A stretch of 64,000 bases of DNA from Bacillus crepusculi. GTDB lineage: Bacteria > Bacillota > Bacilli > Bacillales > Bacillaceae. The stretch covers positions 62,001 to 126,000 of the forward strand of contig NZ_JACXXE010000008.1 in the NCBI RefSeq assembly GCF_014764715.1, in the 5' to 3' direction. Made by a program: the position numbers and the translations under genes. The stretch's first letter is position 1, and each line of letters starts with the position of its first letter. This document shows, piece by piece, positions 9,575-19,086 of the stretch. The notes beneath the pieces are model-generated. The model was not told the origin of the DNA. It worked only from the letters and a program-made list of their open reading frames with translations, and did no database searches.

Positions 9575-10171
9575 ATGCAAAAGAAGACAAGAACTGCTGA
9601 TTTTGTACTAGTTGGAATGTTCGCTGCACTGATGGCTATAGGAGCGAATATCACATCCATTGTGCCGTTTTTACAGGTCGGCGGAATTCCACTCACTATG
9701 CAGCCGTTTTTTTGTGTACTTGCTGGCCTTTTGCTCGGCAGACGGCTTGGCGCATTAGCCATGATTGTCTATGCTCTTGTAGGGATTGCTGGTGCACCTG
9801 TATTCGCACAGTTCTCTGCGGGCTTTGGGGTCATTTTAGGCAAAAGCGGCGGCTTTGTGTTATCGTACATTCCTGCTGCCTGGCTTGCCGGATTCATTCT
9901 AGAGAAAAGAAAAAACCCCGGCTTTGGCCACTTTTTACTTGCAGCCATTGCTGGAACGACCGTGATGTATGTGATCGGGACAACTTATACGTACTTCGCG
10001 TTAAATGTTTGGCTGAATGCACCGATTTCCTATCAAACAACATGGTTCTTCATGATCTGGTTTATGGTAAAAGACTATGCATTAACCATATTACTTGCGA
10101 TGCTGGCACCTAGAATTTATCGCTCTGTTTCAAAAGCCACATCCTTTCGAAAGCAGCAAGCTGCGTCATAG
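9575..10171 (+). CDS. bioY: BioY biotin-binding S component of an ECF transporter
   Basis: This integral membrane protein takes up biotin, alone or with the shared EcfAA'T energising module. The 198-aa protein has about six hydrophobic helices. The family signatures GGIPLTMQPFF and GRRLGALAMIVYALVG are visible in the first 70 residues, with YFALNVWLNAP in the second half. The ATG follows a GGGGG ribosome site. It corresponds to B. subtilis YuiG and stands alone between two terminators. Confidence 0.93.
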   Translation: MQKKTRTADFVLVGMFAALMAIGANITSIVPFLQVGGIPLTMQPFFCVLAGLLLGRRLGALAMIVYALVGIAGAPVFAQFSAGFGVILGKSGGFVLSYIPAAWLAGFILEKRKNPGFGHFLLAAIAGTTVMYVIGTTYTYFALNVWLNAPISYQTTWFFMIWFMVKDYALTILLAMLAPRIYRSVSKATSFRKQQAAS

Positions 10172-10237
10172 ATACAAAAAAGTTCCTTACTATGAAGGAA
10201 GCTGCACTTGTACAAGTTGAATGTTTCATGAAAACAA

Positions 10238-10278
10238 AAAAGCTTGTAGAGAAAACGATACTTTCTCTACAAGCTTTT
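10238..10278. terminator. Bidirectional terminator between bioY and yuiF
   Basis: AAAAGCTTGTAGAGAAA (10238-10254) and TTCTCTACAAGCTTTT (10262-10277) form a long perfect stem with A and T tails on either side, serving two convergent genes. Confidence 0.9.
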
Positions 10279-10282
10279 CATA

Positions 10283-11611
10283 TTACAGGATAATCGCCGC
10301 CAGCCAGCCGAACAGAACAAGCGGAATATTATAATAGATAAAAGTCGGGACACATGTACCCCAAATATGGTGATGCTGTCCATCCATATTCAGACCAGAT
10401 GTCGGTCCTAACGTACTGTCACTTGCAGGTGAACCTGCATCCCCAACAGCCGCAGCTGAACCAATGATCGCAATGGTTGCCATGGGACTAAATCCTAAGT
10501 GTAAACAAAGTGGAACAAAGATGGTCGTAATAATCGGGATCGTTGCAAAGGATGACCCGATGCCCATTGTGACAAGCAGTCCAACCAATAGCATTAAAAT
10601 CGCCGCTACACTTTGGTTGTTTCCGATGAAATGAGAAGATGCTTTAACTAGTTTTTCAATATCTCCTGTTTTGGTTAAAACATTGGCAAATCCAGCCGCA
10701 ACAAGCATCACAAAGCCGATAAATGCCATCATATTCATTCCAGATGTAATGAGTGCATCCGCCTCATCGCGTTTCATCATTCCAGTCACAAACAAGACAA
10801 GCAGTCCTGCGAGTGCACCGAAGATCATCCCTTCCACTCCAAGGCTTTGAGAAAGATACAGCTGGACAATCAATGAAACGAGAATGGCAAGAACAGCAAA
10901 AGACAAGCTTTTTTTCGTATACGCTGATTTCTCTACATCTGTAATGTCGCGATCCTCATATACTTTTGGCTTACGATACACAAAAAGTGAGACGATCAAT
11001 CCGAGAACCATTCCCGCAACAGGGATGAGCATGGCATACGGAATATCCGCTAAATCAACTGTCAAACCTGCTTCCTTCATGTTATCACGGAGCATTCCGT
11101 GGAAAATTTGTCCAAAACCGACTGGGAGTAAAATATATGGTGCAGTGAGTCCGAAGGTCATGACACATGCTAGCAGTCTGCGGTCAATTTGAAGCTCGTT
11201 AAACACCTTTAATAATGGCGGGATTAAGACCGGAATAAAGGCAATGTGAACAGGAACAACGTTTTGTGAAAAACAGGATACGATCAAAATGACAAGAATG
11301 ATGAGCACTTTTGATAATGTTTTTCTTCTTGAGTCGCCTTCTTTTCCTAGTAGCTTCACTGCTCCTTCGACCATGGCATCTGGAAGACCCGTTTTTGTCA
11401 GCGCCGCAGCAAAGGCTCCCAAAAGCGCATAGCTAATCGCCACTGTCGCATTTCCGCCGAGCCCGTCAGTAAAGGCTTCAACCGTTCCTCCAAGGCCTAA
11501 TCCACCTGCAAGTCCGCCAGCTAAAGCGCCTAGAGCGAGCGCAACAACCACATTGACCCGCAGCAAGCTTAATATCAACATTAAAACAACCGCTAAAACA
11601 ACTGCATTCAT
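10283..11611 (-). CDS. yuiF: YuiF-type membrane transporter (ion/organic anion antiporter family)
   Basis: This is a polytopic membrane protein of 442 residues with about 11-12 hydrophobic segments. It contains the GSSFATIPIITTIF and GSAAAVGDAGSPASDS stretches typical of the NhaC/GntP-like secondary transporters. Substrate is not evident from sequence; a Na+/H+ antiporter or amino-acid permease role is the usual annotation. The ATG at 11611 follows GGAGGTTTCACC, and the length then matches B. subtilis YuiF. It is flanked by terminators, so it is monocistronic. Confidence 0.85.
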   Translation of the reverse strand: MNAVVLAVVLMLILSLLRVNVVVALALGALAGGLAGGLGLGGTVEAFTDGLGGNATVAISYALLGAFAAALTKTGLPDAMVEGAVKLLGKEGDSRRKTLSKVLIILVILIVSCFSQNVVPVHIAFIPVLIPPLLKVFNELQIDRRLLACVMTFGLTAPYILLPVGFGQIFHGMLRDNMKEAGLTVDLADIPYAMLIPVAGMVLGLIVSLFVYRKPKVYEDRDITDVEKSAYTKKSLSFAVLAILVSLIVQLYLSQSLGVEGMIFGALAGLLVLFVTGMMKRDEADALITSGMNMMAFIGFVMLVAAGFANVLTKTGDIEKLVKASSHFIGNNQSVAAILMLLVGLLVTMGIGSSFATIPIITTIFVPLCLHLGFSPMATIAIIGSAAAVGDAGSPASDSTLGPTSGLNMDGQHHHIWGTCVPTFIYYNIPLVLFGWLAAIIL

Positions 11612-11715
11612 GGTGAAACCTCCGAAATCCTTTAGTTTACTAATGTAGTAGATAATTAAAGTACCAACGTATGTTACCATAGAAAAAAAACTTCGTCAAA
11701 TGGCGTATGTCCTAA

Positions 11716-11748
11716 ATAAAAAAAGCCCCGCCACCTGGCAGAGCCTTC
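11716..11748 (-). terminator. Terminator of pepA
   Basis: On the minus strand GCTCTGCC and GGCGGGGC pair over 8 bp with two GU pairs, followed by a run of T. Confidence 0.85.
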
Positions 11749-11752
11749 TCCT

Positions 11753-13243
11753 TTATTTCTTAGCTTCAAATCGTTCTACAAATGTTGCTAATGATCTCAC
11801 CATCACACCTGTTGCTCCTGTTGGTCCAAAGCATGAAGGTTTTTCTGTTGTCGCTGTACCTGCAATATCTAAGTGAACCCAAGGGGTGTCCTCAGCAAAT
11901 TCACCGATGAAAGCACCTGCCATGATCGCATGACCATCTCGGCCAGGGGAATTATTCAGATCCGCCATTTTGCTGTTTCGCACTCGTTTTTTATCTTTTT
12001 CAGTGATTGGCAGCTGCCAAATCATTTCACCGCATTCTTCTGATGCCTCTTTAAACTGGGCATACAGTTCATCGTTATTCGTCATCACGCCTGTTGTCTC
12101 ATTTCCGAGCGCTACAATGACCCCGCCTGTTAATGTAGCCACGTCTACAAGGACTGAGGCACCGTGCTGCTTCGCATACGTGACTCCATCTGCTAAGACG
12201 AGGCGTCCTTCTGCATCAGTGTTGAGCACTTCAATTGTTTTACCGCTTAGTGACACGATCACATCGTCCGGCTTCATGGCGTCTGCCGAGATCATATTAT
12301 CTGTTGAGGCAATGACAGCAATGACATTTTGCTCTGGGCGCAGTTCACCGATGATTTCCATTGCGCCTAAAACAGAGGCTGATCCGCCCATATCTGTTTT
12401 CATGCCCACCATACTTGCTCTTGGCTTTAATGAATATCCACCTGTATCATACGTGATGCCTTTACCGACAAGACCGATGACATCTGTCCATTCTTCCTTG
12501 CCTTGATATTTCAACACAATGAGCTTTGGTGGTTCTGTTGAGCCTCTATTAACAGCTAAAATACCACCCATCCCGAGCTCTTCCATTTGTTCTTTATCTA
12601 AGATTTCAATCTCAAATTCGTACTTATACGCAAGCTCTGCCGCGTACGAAGCAAGATCGGAGGACGTGAGCATGTTCGGCGGCATATTCACAAGGGTGCG
12701 GGCCGAATTGACTGACTGTCCGTAGACCTCGCCCACTTTCAGACTAGCCTGAATTTCGGCTGTATCATGATCCGTGGTTGCATAGACAAATTCAATAAAG
12801 CGATCCGGTTCATTTGTTTTATGTTTAAAATCTTGTAATTCATATGTAGCTAAGAGGCAACTTTCAGAAAGGGCATGAGCTGCATCCTGCGCAGGCAGAT
12901 CCTTTCCAATAAACGTATCAAGCAAGACCGAAACCGCTTGCTTTTTATCTTGGTGAAGCTTTTTAAATAAATGCGCAAAGGCTTCTTTTGCCTCTTCAAA
13001 CGTGTAATCTGATTCCTTCCCAAGCCCGACAAAATAAATGCGTTTAATGCCTGTTTCAGGAGATGGGAAAAACTTCGAAAGCTGATTTCTCTTAGATGAA
13101 ATATCGCCCTCTTTTAATAGTTCAGTGATTCTTCCTTCAACTAATTCATCCATTTCTTTTGCTTTACCTGATAATTGGCTCTTTTGAAAAAGTCCGATGG
13201 CCAGTGTATCTTTATGTTGCAATTCATTTGTCGAGAAAAACAT
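11753..13243 (-). CDS. pepA: Leucyl aminopeptidase (M17 family)
   Basis: This is a cytosolic di-zinc/manganese exopeptidase releasing N-terminal amino acids. The C-terminal catalytic domain shows the metal/active-site stretch [21 protein letters not shown] and the family signature [12 protein letters not shown]. The N-terminal 170 residues are the M17 macro-like domain. Length (496) is normal. It corresponds to B. subtilis YuiE. The ATG at 13243 is about 12 bases after AAGGAG; a TTG at 13264 overlaps that ribosome site and is unlikely. Confidence 0.95.
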   Translation of the reverse strand: MFFSTNELQHKDTLAIGLFQKSQLSGKAKEMDELVEGRITELLKEGDISSKRNQLSKFFPSPETGIKRIYFVGLGKESDYTFEEAKEAFAHLFKKLHQDKKQAVSVLLDTFIGKDLPAQDAAHALSESCLLATYELQDFKHKTNEPDRFIEFVYATTDHDTAEIQASLKVGEVYGQSVNSARTLVNMPPNMLTSSDLASYAAELAYKYEFEIEILDKEQMEELGMGGILAVNRGSTEPPKLIVLKYQGKEEWTDVIGLVGKGITYDTGGYSLKPRASMVGMKTDMGGSASVLGAMEIIGELRPEQNVIAVIASTDNMISADAMKPDDVIVSLSGKTIEVLNTDAEGRLVLADGVTYAKQHGASVLVDVATLTGGVIVALGNETTGVMTNNDELYAQFKEASEECGEMIWQLPITEKDKKRVRNSKMADLNNSPGRDGHAIMAGAFIGEFAEDTPWVHLDIAGTATTEKPSCFGPTGATGVMVRSLATFVERFEAKK

Positions 13244-13569
13244 ATTTATCACACGCTCCTTCAATGAACTCCATTTTTCACATTGGAACTTCTATTATAT
13301 CAAAATTTGCGGGCCTATACGATCATAGCCAATCTGTCTTTACTTGATGAACATTTATATTTTCACACGCGGAAGGGCATCATGAAAAAGCGATGAAAAC
13401 TTGAGCAGCCTATCCATGTTCTCCTCGTTCCACATCTACATTCTTTAATGTTATAATGAACATGGACTTGGCAGCATTTTTTTCTGCAATCATTTTTTCA
13501 TCTTACTAGGGTAAACAGTCCATCATTTCGCACGATATTTTTTTCTTACAGAGAGGATGTTTCTTGTTC
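13244..13569. other. Intergenic region between divergent pepA and yuiD
   Basis: This region of 326 bases contains the pepA extended -10 and, on the plus strand, a perfect TATAAT (13452-13457) with only a weak TTCCAC (13428-13433) 18 bases upstream; this probably serves yuiD. No gene is seen. Confidence 0.5.
13294..13302 (-). promoter_or_regulatory. Extended -10 element of pepA
   Basis: On the minus strand the sequence reads TGATATAAT, an extended -10 (TGnTATAAT) about 50 bases upstream of pepA. No matching -35 is visible. Confidence 0.5.
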
Positions 13570-14046
13570 ATGAGCGTACTGACGAATTTTCCGCTGCTTG
13601 CCAGCCTTGCAGCCATCTTTTTTGCACAATTTGTAAAAGTACCGATTCAATTTATCATTTCTAGACGACTAGATTGGTCGCTCATTACAAGCACAGGCGG
13701 AATGCCAAGTTCACACTCCGCAGCCGTAACAGCACTCTCAACAGCAGTGGCTTTAGAGCACGGGCTAGGAACATCTATTTTTGCCATTTCCGCCATCTTT
13801 GCCATTATTACGATGTTTGATGCGACAGGTGTTCGCAGACAGGCTGGAGAACAGGCCACTGTTCTCAACAAGCTGGTGACAGATTTTAACCGATTTGTTG
13901 CCGAGGCAAAAAATTTCCCAAGCGCGGAAGAAAAAGAGAAGCAAAAGAAATTGAAAGAGCTTCTTGGGCATAAGCCGATTGAGGTCTTCTTCGGCGGCTT
14001 GACAGGGATCTTGCTCACACTCATCTTAGATTATTACTTCATGTAG
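13570..14046 (+). CDS. yuiD: YuiD, DUF212 divergent PAP2-like membrane protein
   Basis: This 158-aa membrane protein belongs to the DUF212 family, related to acid phosphatase/VanZ-like proteins. The signature GGMPSSHSAAV (about 44-54) is the equivalent of the PAP2 SGH-type motif, followed by MFDATGVRRQAGEQA. Four hydrophobic helices are visible, with a Lys/Glu-rich cytoplasmic loop near 120-135. No substrate is known. The ATG at 13570 gives the B. subtilis length; a TTG two codons upstream is better spaced from AGAGGATG. Confidence 0.85.
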   Translation: MSVLTNFPLLASLAAIFFAQFVKVPIQFIISRRLDWSLITSTGGMPSSHSAAVTALSTAVALEHGLGTSIFAISAIFAIITMFDATGVRRQAGEQATVLNKLVTDFNRFVAEAKNFPSAEEKEKQKKLKELLGHKPIEVFFGGLTGILLTLILDYYFM

Positions 14047-14051
14047 AAGCG

Positions 14052-14090
14052 AAAAAAAGCTTTGGACCTTAAAATGTCCAAAGCTTTTTT
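14052..14090. terminator. Bidirectional terminator between yuiD and yuiC
   Basis: AAAAAGCTTTGGAC and GTCCAAAGCTTTTTT form a perfect stem of 14 bp between convergent genes. Confidence 0.9.
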
Positions 14091-14733
14091 ATTCTTTATT
14101 GGCTTGAAATTGCTGACGGAACACTTGCATCGATTCTGCTTCATTGAGCTGATTTAAGTCCTTTTCTGTCAGCGTCCCTTCGCCCTTTTTGATAATATAG
14201 ACATCCAGCACTTTTTTACCCCATTCTCTATACACATCATCAACAGTTTCATAATATAAATCAAGCTTATGACCTTTAATCGCTTTCCCAGTATCTGCGA
14301 CTACACCATAGCCATAGTTTGGGATAAACAGTACAGTTCCAATCGGAAAGACAGACGGGTCCGCCGCCACTGTTGAGTATAAATCACGTTTCACTTTGAC
14401 GCCTGAATATGTAATCCCATATGCATGATGATCCTTCGTTTTACCTGTTGATTCCACACCTGCTGTATAGCCTGTGGCGACAACCTTTTGCTTCGGATAA
14501 TCATTCCAATTAAATGCTTCTTCGAGCGAAGCAGCTCGCAAATCCTCGCTTTTGACGACCATCGTTTGTCTTTTTTGATGTTGAAAAAAAGAAGATACTT
14601 GCTTGCCGGCATCGGTCTCTTTCACCCATGCAGCTAGATCACTTGGTTCTACTCCAGATATGCCCGTAAAGCTTGTCAAAAGTGCAAGCATAAAAAGGGC
14701 TGTCATGAACAATCGTTTCATCCATGTTTTCAT
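14089..14733 (-). CDS. yuiC: YuiC-type 3D-domain cell-wall muralytic protein
   Basis: This is an exported wall-active protein of 214 residues. An N-terminal hydrophobic segment (about 5-25) serves as signal or anchor. The C-terminal half is the 3D (three-Asp) domain found in Sps/RpfB proteins: VVATGYTAG, then [19 protein letters not shown] with the conserved aspartates. B. subtilis YuiC has a double-psi beta-barrel like MltA and cuts glycan strands. The ORF starts at ATG 14733; a second ATG four codons in is also possible. Confidence 0.88.
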   Translation of the reverse strand: MKTWMKRLFMTALFMLALLTSFTGISGVEPSDLAAWVKETDAGKQVSSFFQHQKRQTMVVKSEDLRAASLEEAFNWNDYPKQKVVATGYTAGVESTGKTKDHHAYGITYSGVKVKRDLYSTVAADPSVFPIGTVLFIPNYGYGVVADTGKAIKGHKLDLYYETVDDVYREWGKKVLDVYIIKKGEGTLTEKDLNQLNEAESMQVFRQQFQANKE

Positions 14734-14806
14734 TTCTATTTGTCACTCCTCTACCCATCTATTTGTTTCCAAACGAAATGGAAACTATGCAAAGGAGAAA
14801 CAAAAA

Positions 14807-14836
14807 AACCCACTTGCGTGTGAACAAGTGAGTTAA
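14807..14836 (-). terminator. Terminator of yuiB
   Basis: On the minus strand AACTCACTTG and CAAGTGGGTT form a 10-bp stem followed by seven T. It overlaps the yuiB stop. Confidence 0.8.
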
Positions 14837-15153
14837 AACATTTGATATCCTCTTTTTCGCAGGGCATTGATGACAAAGCCAGATGCAATGGCACCAATCA
14901 GGCCGCTTAATAAAATGATGATATCTGCCGCAGCGAGTGAGACAATGCGGTCTCCTATTCCAGAAAAAGCGATGCCCGGTTCTCTAACATAAGCGATCAT
15001 CTTTTGATTATTGATAATGAAAAGGCATACAATTGGATATAAAATTGCCATAATCCATGACATTCTCAGCAGCATATTCAGCAAAAAGCCAATGCCGAAG
15101 AATAACACGAAAAATAAAATAACTGAAATGATAACGACTGGTAAACTGATCAC
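14833..15153 (-). CDS. yuiB: YuiB, small membrane protein
   Basis: This is a 106-aa protein with three hydrophobic segments (about 3-22, 27-45 and 68-95) and a short charged tail (LRKRGYQMF). No known function; it keeps the yuiB position of B. subtilis. GTG start at 15153 with GGAG five bases upstream. Confidence 0.8.
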   Translation of the reverse strand: MISLPVVIISVILFFVLFFGIGFLLNMLLRMSWIMAILYPIVCLFIINNQKMIAYVREPGIAFSGIGDRIVSLAAADIIILLSGLIGAIASGFVINALRKRGYQMF

Positions 15154-15234
15154 TTCATCTCCACCCCCAAATATCCCATCATTAGTTTAACTTGGAAATA
15201 GAGATGAAGTCAATCAATGGAAAAAGCAGTTGGA

Positions 15235-15360
15235 TTAATGCTTCTTTCCTGTCCCTTTACATTCCTCACATGTTTCAGATCCGCCGAGCAATAGCTGAAA
15301 ATATCCTTTCCCTGAACAATATTGACAGGTGGACTTTTTTTCTTTTGCTTGTGCATTCAT
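15235..15360 (-). CDS. yuiA: YuiA, 41-aa DnaJ-type zinc-finger mini-protein
   Basis: This gene is short but well supported: ATG at 15360, a strong AAGGGGTGAG ribosome site, and a TAA stop after 41 codons. The peptide carries two CxxCxGxG knuckles, CQYCSGKG (12-19) and CEECKGTG (31-38), the same repeat that binds zinc in DnaJ. The first lies after a Lys-rich start and the second before the KKH end. One zinc ion per molecule is predicted. A role as a small thiol/zinc protein or chaperone accessory is inference. It sits between yumB and yuiB as in B. subtilis. Confidence 0.85.
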   Translation of the reverse strand: MNAQAKEKKSTCQYCSGKGYFQLLLGGSETCEECKGTGKKH

Positions 15361-15446
15361 ATTGCTCACCCCTTAATCTAAATTTTCTGATAATTAATCA
15401 TAACATATTTTGCTGTCCAGCACCAAGTGAGAAAATATGCCGTATA

Positions 15447-15479
15447 TAAAAAAAACGTGTATCACGAGGATACACGTTT
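15447..15479 (-). terminator. Terminator of yumB
   Basis: AAACGTGTATC and GATACACGTTT form an 11-bp perfect stem with a T-tract on the minus strand, just after the yumB stop. Confidence 0.9.
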
Positions 15480-15493
15480 CAGTCTATTAAGGT

Positions 15494-16705
15494 TTAGAAG
15501 AACTTGAATTTTCCTTTTTTCAGAACAAGTCCTGGTCCGCCAACCATGAATAAAGAACGGTTGTCGATGATTTTTTTCATAGCAGAAGCCTTTGTCCCTT
15601 GAAGTTTTTTACCAAACGCAACACCTACAGCGTCGTGTTCACCAAGAGAAGCAACTGTTCCTTTGATGTCTGGCTTAAAGCTTTCAAGAGAGCCACCTTT
15701 GACTAGTGCTGCAAGGTTTTTCGCTACTGTTTCACCTTGCTGCATCGCAATTTGTGCTGTTGGTGGGTATGGACGGTTGATTTCTTCATTGATGATCAAT
15801 GAACAGTCACCAATGATGAATACATCTTCATTTTCTGGTACACGAAGATCTGGAGACACTTTTACGCGTCCGCGCATGTTTTCAAATCCAGCTTCTTCCA
15901 CGATTGGGTTACCGCGTACACCTGCTGCCCAAACAACAGTTGCAGCTTTGATTTCTTCTGTATCATCGTCTTTTCCAACAATGATGCCTTCTGGCGTACA
16001 TTCTTTGATCGCTGTACCGATTTTGAACTCAACACCTTTACCTTGAAGGTAGTTCATCGCATAGTCGATCAATTCAGGATCGAATCCTGGAAGAGCGGTT
16101 GGCGCAGCTTCTACACAGATAATGCGCACGTCTTTTTGATCAATATCATACTCTTTGCAAAGCTCAGGCACACGGTTTCCAAGCTCACCAAGGAACTCAA
16201 TACCTGTGAAGCCCGCACCGCCGACAACGATTGTTAAACGCTCTGGACGCTTTTCAGCTTCCGTATTATACGTCGCAAATTGAAGCTCAATGTGCTCACG
16301 AAGCTGACGAGCAGAGTTGATGTTAGAAATAGAGAAGGCATATTCCTTCAGACCTGCAATACCAAACGTTTCAGGAACAGCACCAAGCGCGACAACAAGG
16401 TAGTCATAAGAAAGTTCGCCATCTGATGTCACAACTTTCTTCGCTTCCTTGTCAATGCTTTCAACTGTTGCTTGTACAAAGTTGACACGGGAACTGTTAA
16501 TTACATCTTTGATTTGGTAACGACAGCGATCATGATGAAGTGTACCTGCACTTGCTTCATGTAGCCATGTTGTTTCGTAATGATAATTATGCTTGTTCAC
16601 AAGAGTAATGTCCGCATCATTTGTGCCAAGCTGTTTTGTTAATCTTGTTACTGTCATTAATCCGCCATAACCTGCACCTAATACAACGATTTTCGGTTTA
16701 TTCAC
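15494..16705 (-). CDS. yumB: Type II NADH dehydrogenase-like flavoprotein YumB
   Basis: This is a non-proton-pumping NADH:quinone oxidoreductase type protein bound peripherally to the membrane. It has two Rossmann motifs: FAD-binding [16 protein letters not shown] at the start and NADH-binding [17 protein letters not shown] (about 160). The FAD-interacting VFIIGDCS (about 300) and the quinone-site [13 protein letters not shown] are present, and a basic amphipathic end (KKGKFKFF). GTG at 16705 is preferred because the AAGGTGG ribosome site lies about 11 bases upstream; a reading from 16720 would abut it. It is divergent from yumC. Confidence 0.9.
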   Translation of the reverse strand: MNKPKIVVLGAGYGGLMTVTRLTKQLGTNDADITLVNKHNYHYETTWLHEASAGTLHHDRCRYQIKDVINSSRVNFVQATVESIDKEAKKVVTSDGELSYDYLVVALGAVPETFGIAGLKEYAFSISNINSARQLREHIELQFATYNTEAEKRPERLTIVVGGAGFTGIEFLGELGNRVPELCKEYDIDQKDVRIICVEAAPTALPGFDPELIDYAMNYLQGKGVEFKIGTAIKECTPEGIIVGKDDDTEEIKAATVVWAAGVRGNPIVEEAGFENMRGRVKVSPDLRVPENEDVFIIGDCSLIINEEINRPYPPTAQIAMQQGETVAKNLAALVKGGSLESFKPDIKGTVASLGEHDAVGVAFGKKLQGTKASAMKKIIDNRSLFMVGGPGLVLKKGKFKFF

Positions 16706-17102
16706 TGGAATCACATCCACCTTTTTTAAATTTGCTGTAAAACGGATAAAGAATTACATAACGTTATTCTCAACCGCTTTGCGGCATTTTATGAAATTTA
16801 AACAAAAAAATAAGTATGTGAAAATCTGAACTTTCACCTACAAAAAACGAAAGCATTTGACCGTATCCGACAAAAATTCATAAAAAATTAATATTTAGTT
16901 CCCTTAACAATAATAGCGAGTTCTGCTCCTTTTTTCAAGGCTTTAAAGTGAAATTCCTTATGATAAACGGTCTTTCTCAACTTTCCCTCTTATTCAAGGC
17001 ACCGTCATCAAAAAACGACAAGTTTTTCAAAACAAGTCAAACGGCGATATGTGGTATGATATGATATAGTGATAACAATTTTCATTTGGGAGGATTAAAG
17101 GA
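16706..17102. other. Divergent promoter region yumB / yumC
   Basis: Of these 397 bases the part next to yumC holds an extended -10 listed separately. The remainder is AT-rich with no gene and no clear -35/-10 pair for yumB. Confidence 0.5.
17052..17060 (+). promoter_or_regulatory. Extended -10 of yumC
   Basis: TGGTATGAT fits TGnTATAAT with one mismatch and lies about 43 bases before the start codon. The -35 position has no good match. Confidence 0.5.
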
Positions 17103-18101
17103 ATGCAAGAAGATTCTAAGGTATATGACATTACCGTTATCGGGGGCGGCCCAGTTGGATTGTTTACTGCGTTTTACGGAGGCATGAGACAGGCAAGTGT
17201 GAAAATCATTGAAAGCCTTCCTCAGCTCGGCGGTCAACTATCCGCTCTTTACCCTGAAAAATATATTTATGATGTGGCTGGTTTTCCAAAAATCCGCGCA
17301 CAAGAATTAGTTGATAACTTAAAGGAACAAATGGATAAATTTGATCAAACCATTTGCTTAGAGCAGGCCGTTGAAACGGTTGAAAAGCAGGCAGATGGTA
17401 TTTTTAAACTCGTGACAAATCAAGAGGTTCATTATTCTAAAACGATCATCATTACAGCTGGTAACGGTGCATTCCAGCCGAGAAAGCTTGAACTAAGTGC
17501 AGCAGAATCATTTGAAGGAAGCAACCTGCACTACTTCATTAATGACTTGAACCAATTTGCTGGCAGACGTGTGGCCGTTCTTGGCGGCGGAGACTCTGCG
17601 GTGGACTGGGCACTCATGCTTGAACCAATTGCAAAAGAAGTATCCATTATTCACCGCCGCGATAAGTTCCGCGCGCATGAGCACAGTGTAGAAAACCTGC
17701 ACAACTCAAAGGTCAATGTGCTGACACCATTTGTGCCAACTGAGCTCATTGGCGAGGACCGTATTGAACAAATCGTGCTAGAAGAAGTCAAAGGTGATAA
17801 AAAACAAGTGCTTGATGTAGACGACGTGATCGTCAACTTCGGTTTTGTTTCCTCCCTTGGACCAATTAAACAATGGGGCCTTGAAATCGAAAAGAACTCC
17901 ATCGTGGTCAAATCCACAATGGAAACAAACATTGAAGGTTTCTATGCAGCAGGGGACATCTGTACGTATGAAGGGAAAGTCAAATTGATTGCAAGCGGAT
18001 TTGGTGAAGCACCGACTGCTGTCAACAATGCGAAAGCCTACATGGACCCGAAAGCTCGTGTACAGCCTCTTCATTCCACAAGCTTATTTGAAAACAAATA
18101 A
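17103..18101 (+). CDS. yumC: Ferredoxin/flavodoxin-NADP+ reductase, thioredoxin-reductase type
   Basis: It transfers electrons between NADPH and ferredoxin or flavodoxin. The 332-aa length equals B. subtilis YumC, which is essential. FAD site [17 protein letters not shown] (about 12-28) and NADPH site [15 protein letters not shown] (about 155-170) are visible, then the C-terminal [11 protein letters not shown] motif. Unlike thioredoxin reductase there is no CxxC in the NADPH domain, as expected for this FNR class. The ATG follows GGGAGG. Confidence 0.95.
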   Translation: MQEDSKVYDITVIGGGPVGLFTAFYGGMRQASVKIIESLPQLGGQLSALYPEKYIYDVAGFPKIRAQELVDNLKEQMDKFDQTICLEQAVETVEKQADGIFKLVTNQEVHYSKTIIITAGNGAFQPRKLELSAAESFEGSNLHYFINDLNQFAGRRVAVLGGGDSAVDWALMLEPIAKEVSIIHRRDKFRAHEHSVENLHNSKVNVLTPFVPTELIGEDRIEQIVLEEVKGDKKQVLDVDDVIVNFGFVSSLGPIKQWGLEIEKNSIVVKSTMETNIEGFYAAGDICTYEGKVKLIASGFGEAPTAVNNAKAYMDPKARVQPLHSTSLFENK

Positions 18102-18109
18102 GAGCGGAT

Positions 18110-18145
18110 CAAAAAAGGAGTTCCCACTCGGGAACTCCTTTTTCG
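18110..18145. terminator. Bidirectional terminator between yumC and the zinc-ribbon gene
   Basis: AAAAAGGAGTTCCC and GGGAACTCCTTTTT form a near-perfect stem between convergent genes. Confidence 0.9.
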
Positions 18146-18146
18146 T

Positions 18147-18353
18147 TTATTTAAAAACCCCAATATAGGCATTCGCCATTCCAAGCACCATTGCAGCAAG
18201 CAGCACCACAACAATCCCTGCCACAACCAAAATCACCCGATCTTTCACACGTTCCTTTTTCGGAAGCGGCTTATCTATCCCGCAAGCTGGACACGTTTTG
18301 GAACGATACGGAATCAATTCATGACAGTTCCTGCAATTGATTTGTTCACTCAA
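18147..18353 (-). CDS. Small zinc-ribbon membrane protein, function unknown
   Basis: This 68-aa protein has an N-terminal zinc ribbon with two cysteine pairs, CRNCHE (7-12) and CPACGID (21-27), then a basic linker and one transmembrane helix (about 39-61). The layout suggests a membrane-anchored zinc ribbon facing the cytoplasm. I recognise no specific family; B. subtilis has a small unannotated gene at this place. Confidence 0.7.
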   Translation of the reverse strand: MSEQINCRNCHELIPYRSKTCPACGIDKPLPKKERVKDRVILVVAGIVVVLLAAMVLGMANAYIGVFK

Positions 18354-18548
18354 ACCTCAGCAACCTCTTTTCTGATGACAGTTTATGTTTGGTTCTCATG
18401 ATACTCTTTTCAAGGTGAAATAGCCAGTTGTTAGGGCAAGCTGTAACAAAATTGAGCGATTTATACAGTGAGGAAATGAATGAAGGTATCATCTGTTCAG
18501 CCGATATAAAGAAAGTAAGGTAGATCGTGAAGGATAGGTGGAAAGATA

Positions 18549-18964
18549 TTGAAGCGCTTAATCATCAGTTTTAGCTTGTTATTCATCATTGGTGGCTCGG
18601 TTGAAATGTTTGCAAAAGAGTTTAACAAACGTAATGCTGAATTCGCAGCAGGACTGAATATTGATGTTGATCAGCTAGAACATTTTTTGAACATGTTTCC
18701 TCTTCAGTTTTTGATTCTGGTTTGAGTCATCAAGAGATCAAACAGATCCATAGTGAAGTAAAGAAAATACAAAAAGACAATGAAACGAAAGAAATCGGTA
18801 CGTTTAAAGTGATATATCGCGGAGAACCAGCAAAGATTCGAGTTGAGGTTGAAGTGCATGTGGAAGATATCAATAAAGAGGTCGTGATCTATTTGTATAG
18901 TACACAAGAGTTGGTCTATATCCTCGAAAAAGAACTTTTAAAAACAGAAGAAGCAGTGGAGTAG
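18549..18964 (+). pseudogene. Secreted protein gene broken by loss of one T in a T-run (frameshift)
   Basis: A TTG start at 18549 follows AGGTGG with good spacing and opens MKRLIISFSLLFIIGGS, a signal peptide. The frame ends early at 18723-18725. The continuation reads on smoothly in another frame. At 18683-18688 there are six T; with seven, the reading becomes DQLEHFFEHVSSSVFDSG and runs into SHQEIKQIHSEVKKIQKD up to the TAG at 18964. The reconstructed protein has about 138 residues, a signal peptide and a charged alpha/beta C-terminal part (TFKVIYRGEPAKIRVEV). No known family recognised. It could be a true decay event, a phase-variable T-tract, or a sequencing error. Confidence 0.75.
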
Positions 18965-19013
18965 ACATGCTGATAGAACATCTCTTTTTACAATTGTCTT
19001 TACTAATCAAACA

Positions 19014-19066
19014 AAAAGCCTACTTTGATCGTGTTGTTTACATAACAAACGAACAAGTAGGCTTAT
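19014..19066. terminator. Long hairpin between the broken gene and yutM
   Basis: AAGCCTACTT (19016-19025) and AAGTAGGCTT (19055-19064) are inverted arms with A and T tails, placed between convergent genes. The loop is long (29 bases). Confidence 0.65.
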
Positions 19067-19086
19067 CTTTATTCATGATCACATAC

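Noticed and set aside
11970-12506. Long open frame on the plus strand opposite pepA (178 codons)
   Set aside because: It is the antisense of a well-conserved M17 peptidase, is Ser/Pro/Thr-rich in the way of shadow frames, and has no ribosome site.
15663-16046. Plus-strand open frame opposite yumB (127 codons)
   Set aside because: Shadow of the conserved flavoprotein; no ribosome site or family resemblance.
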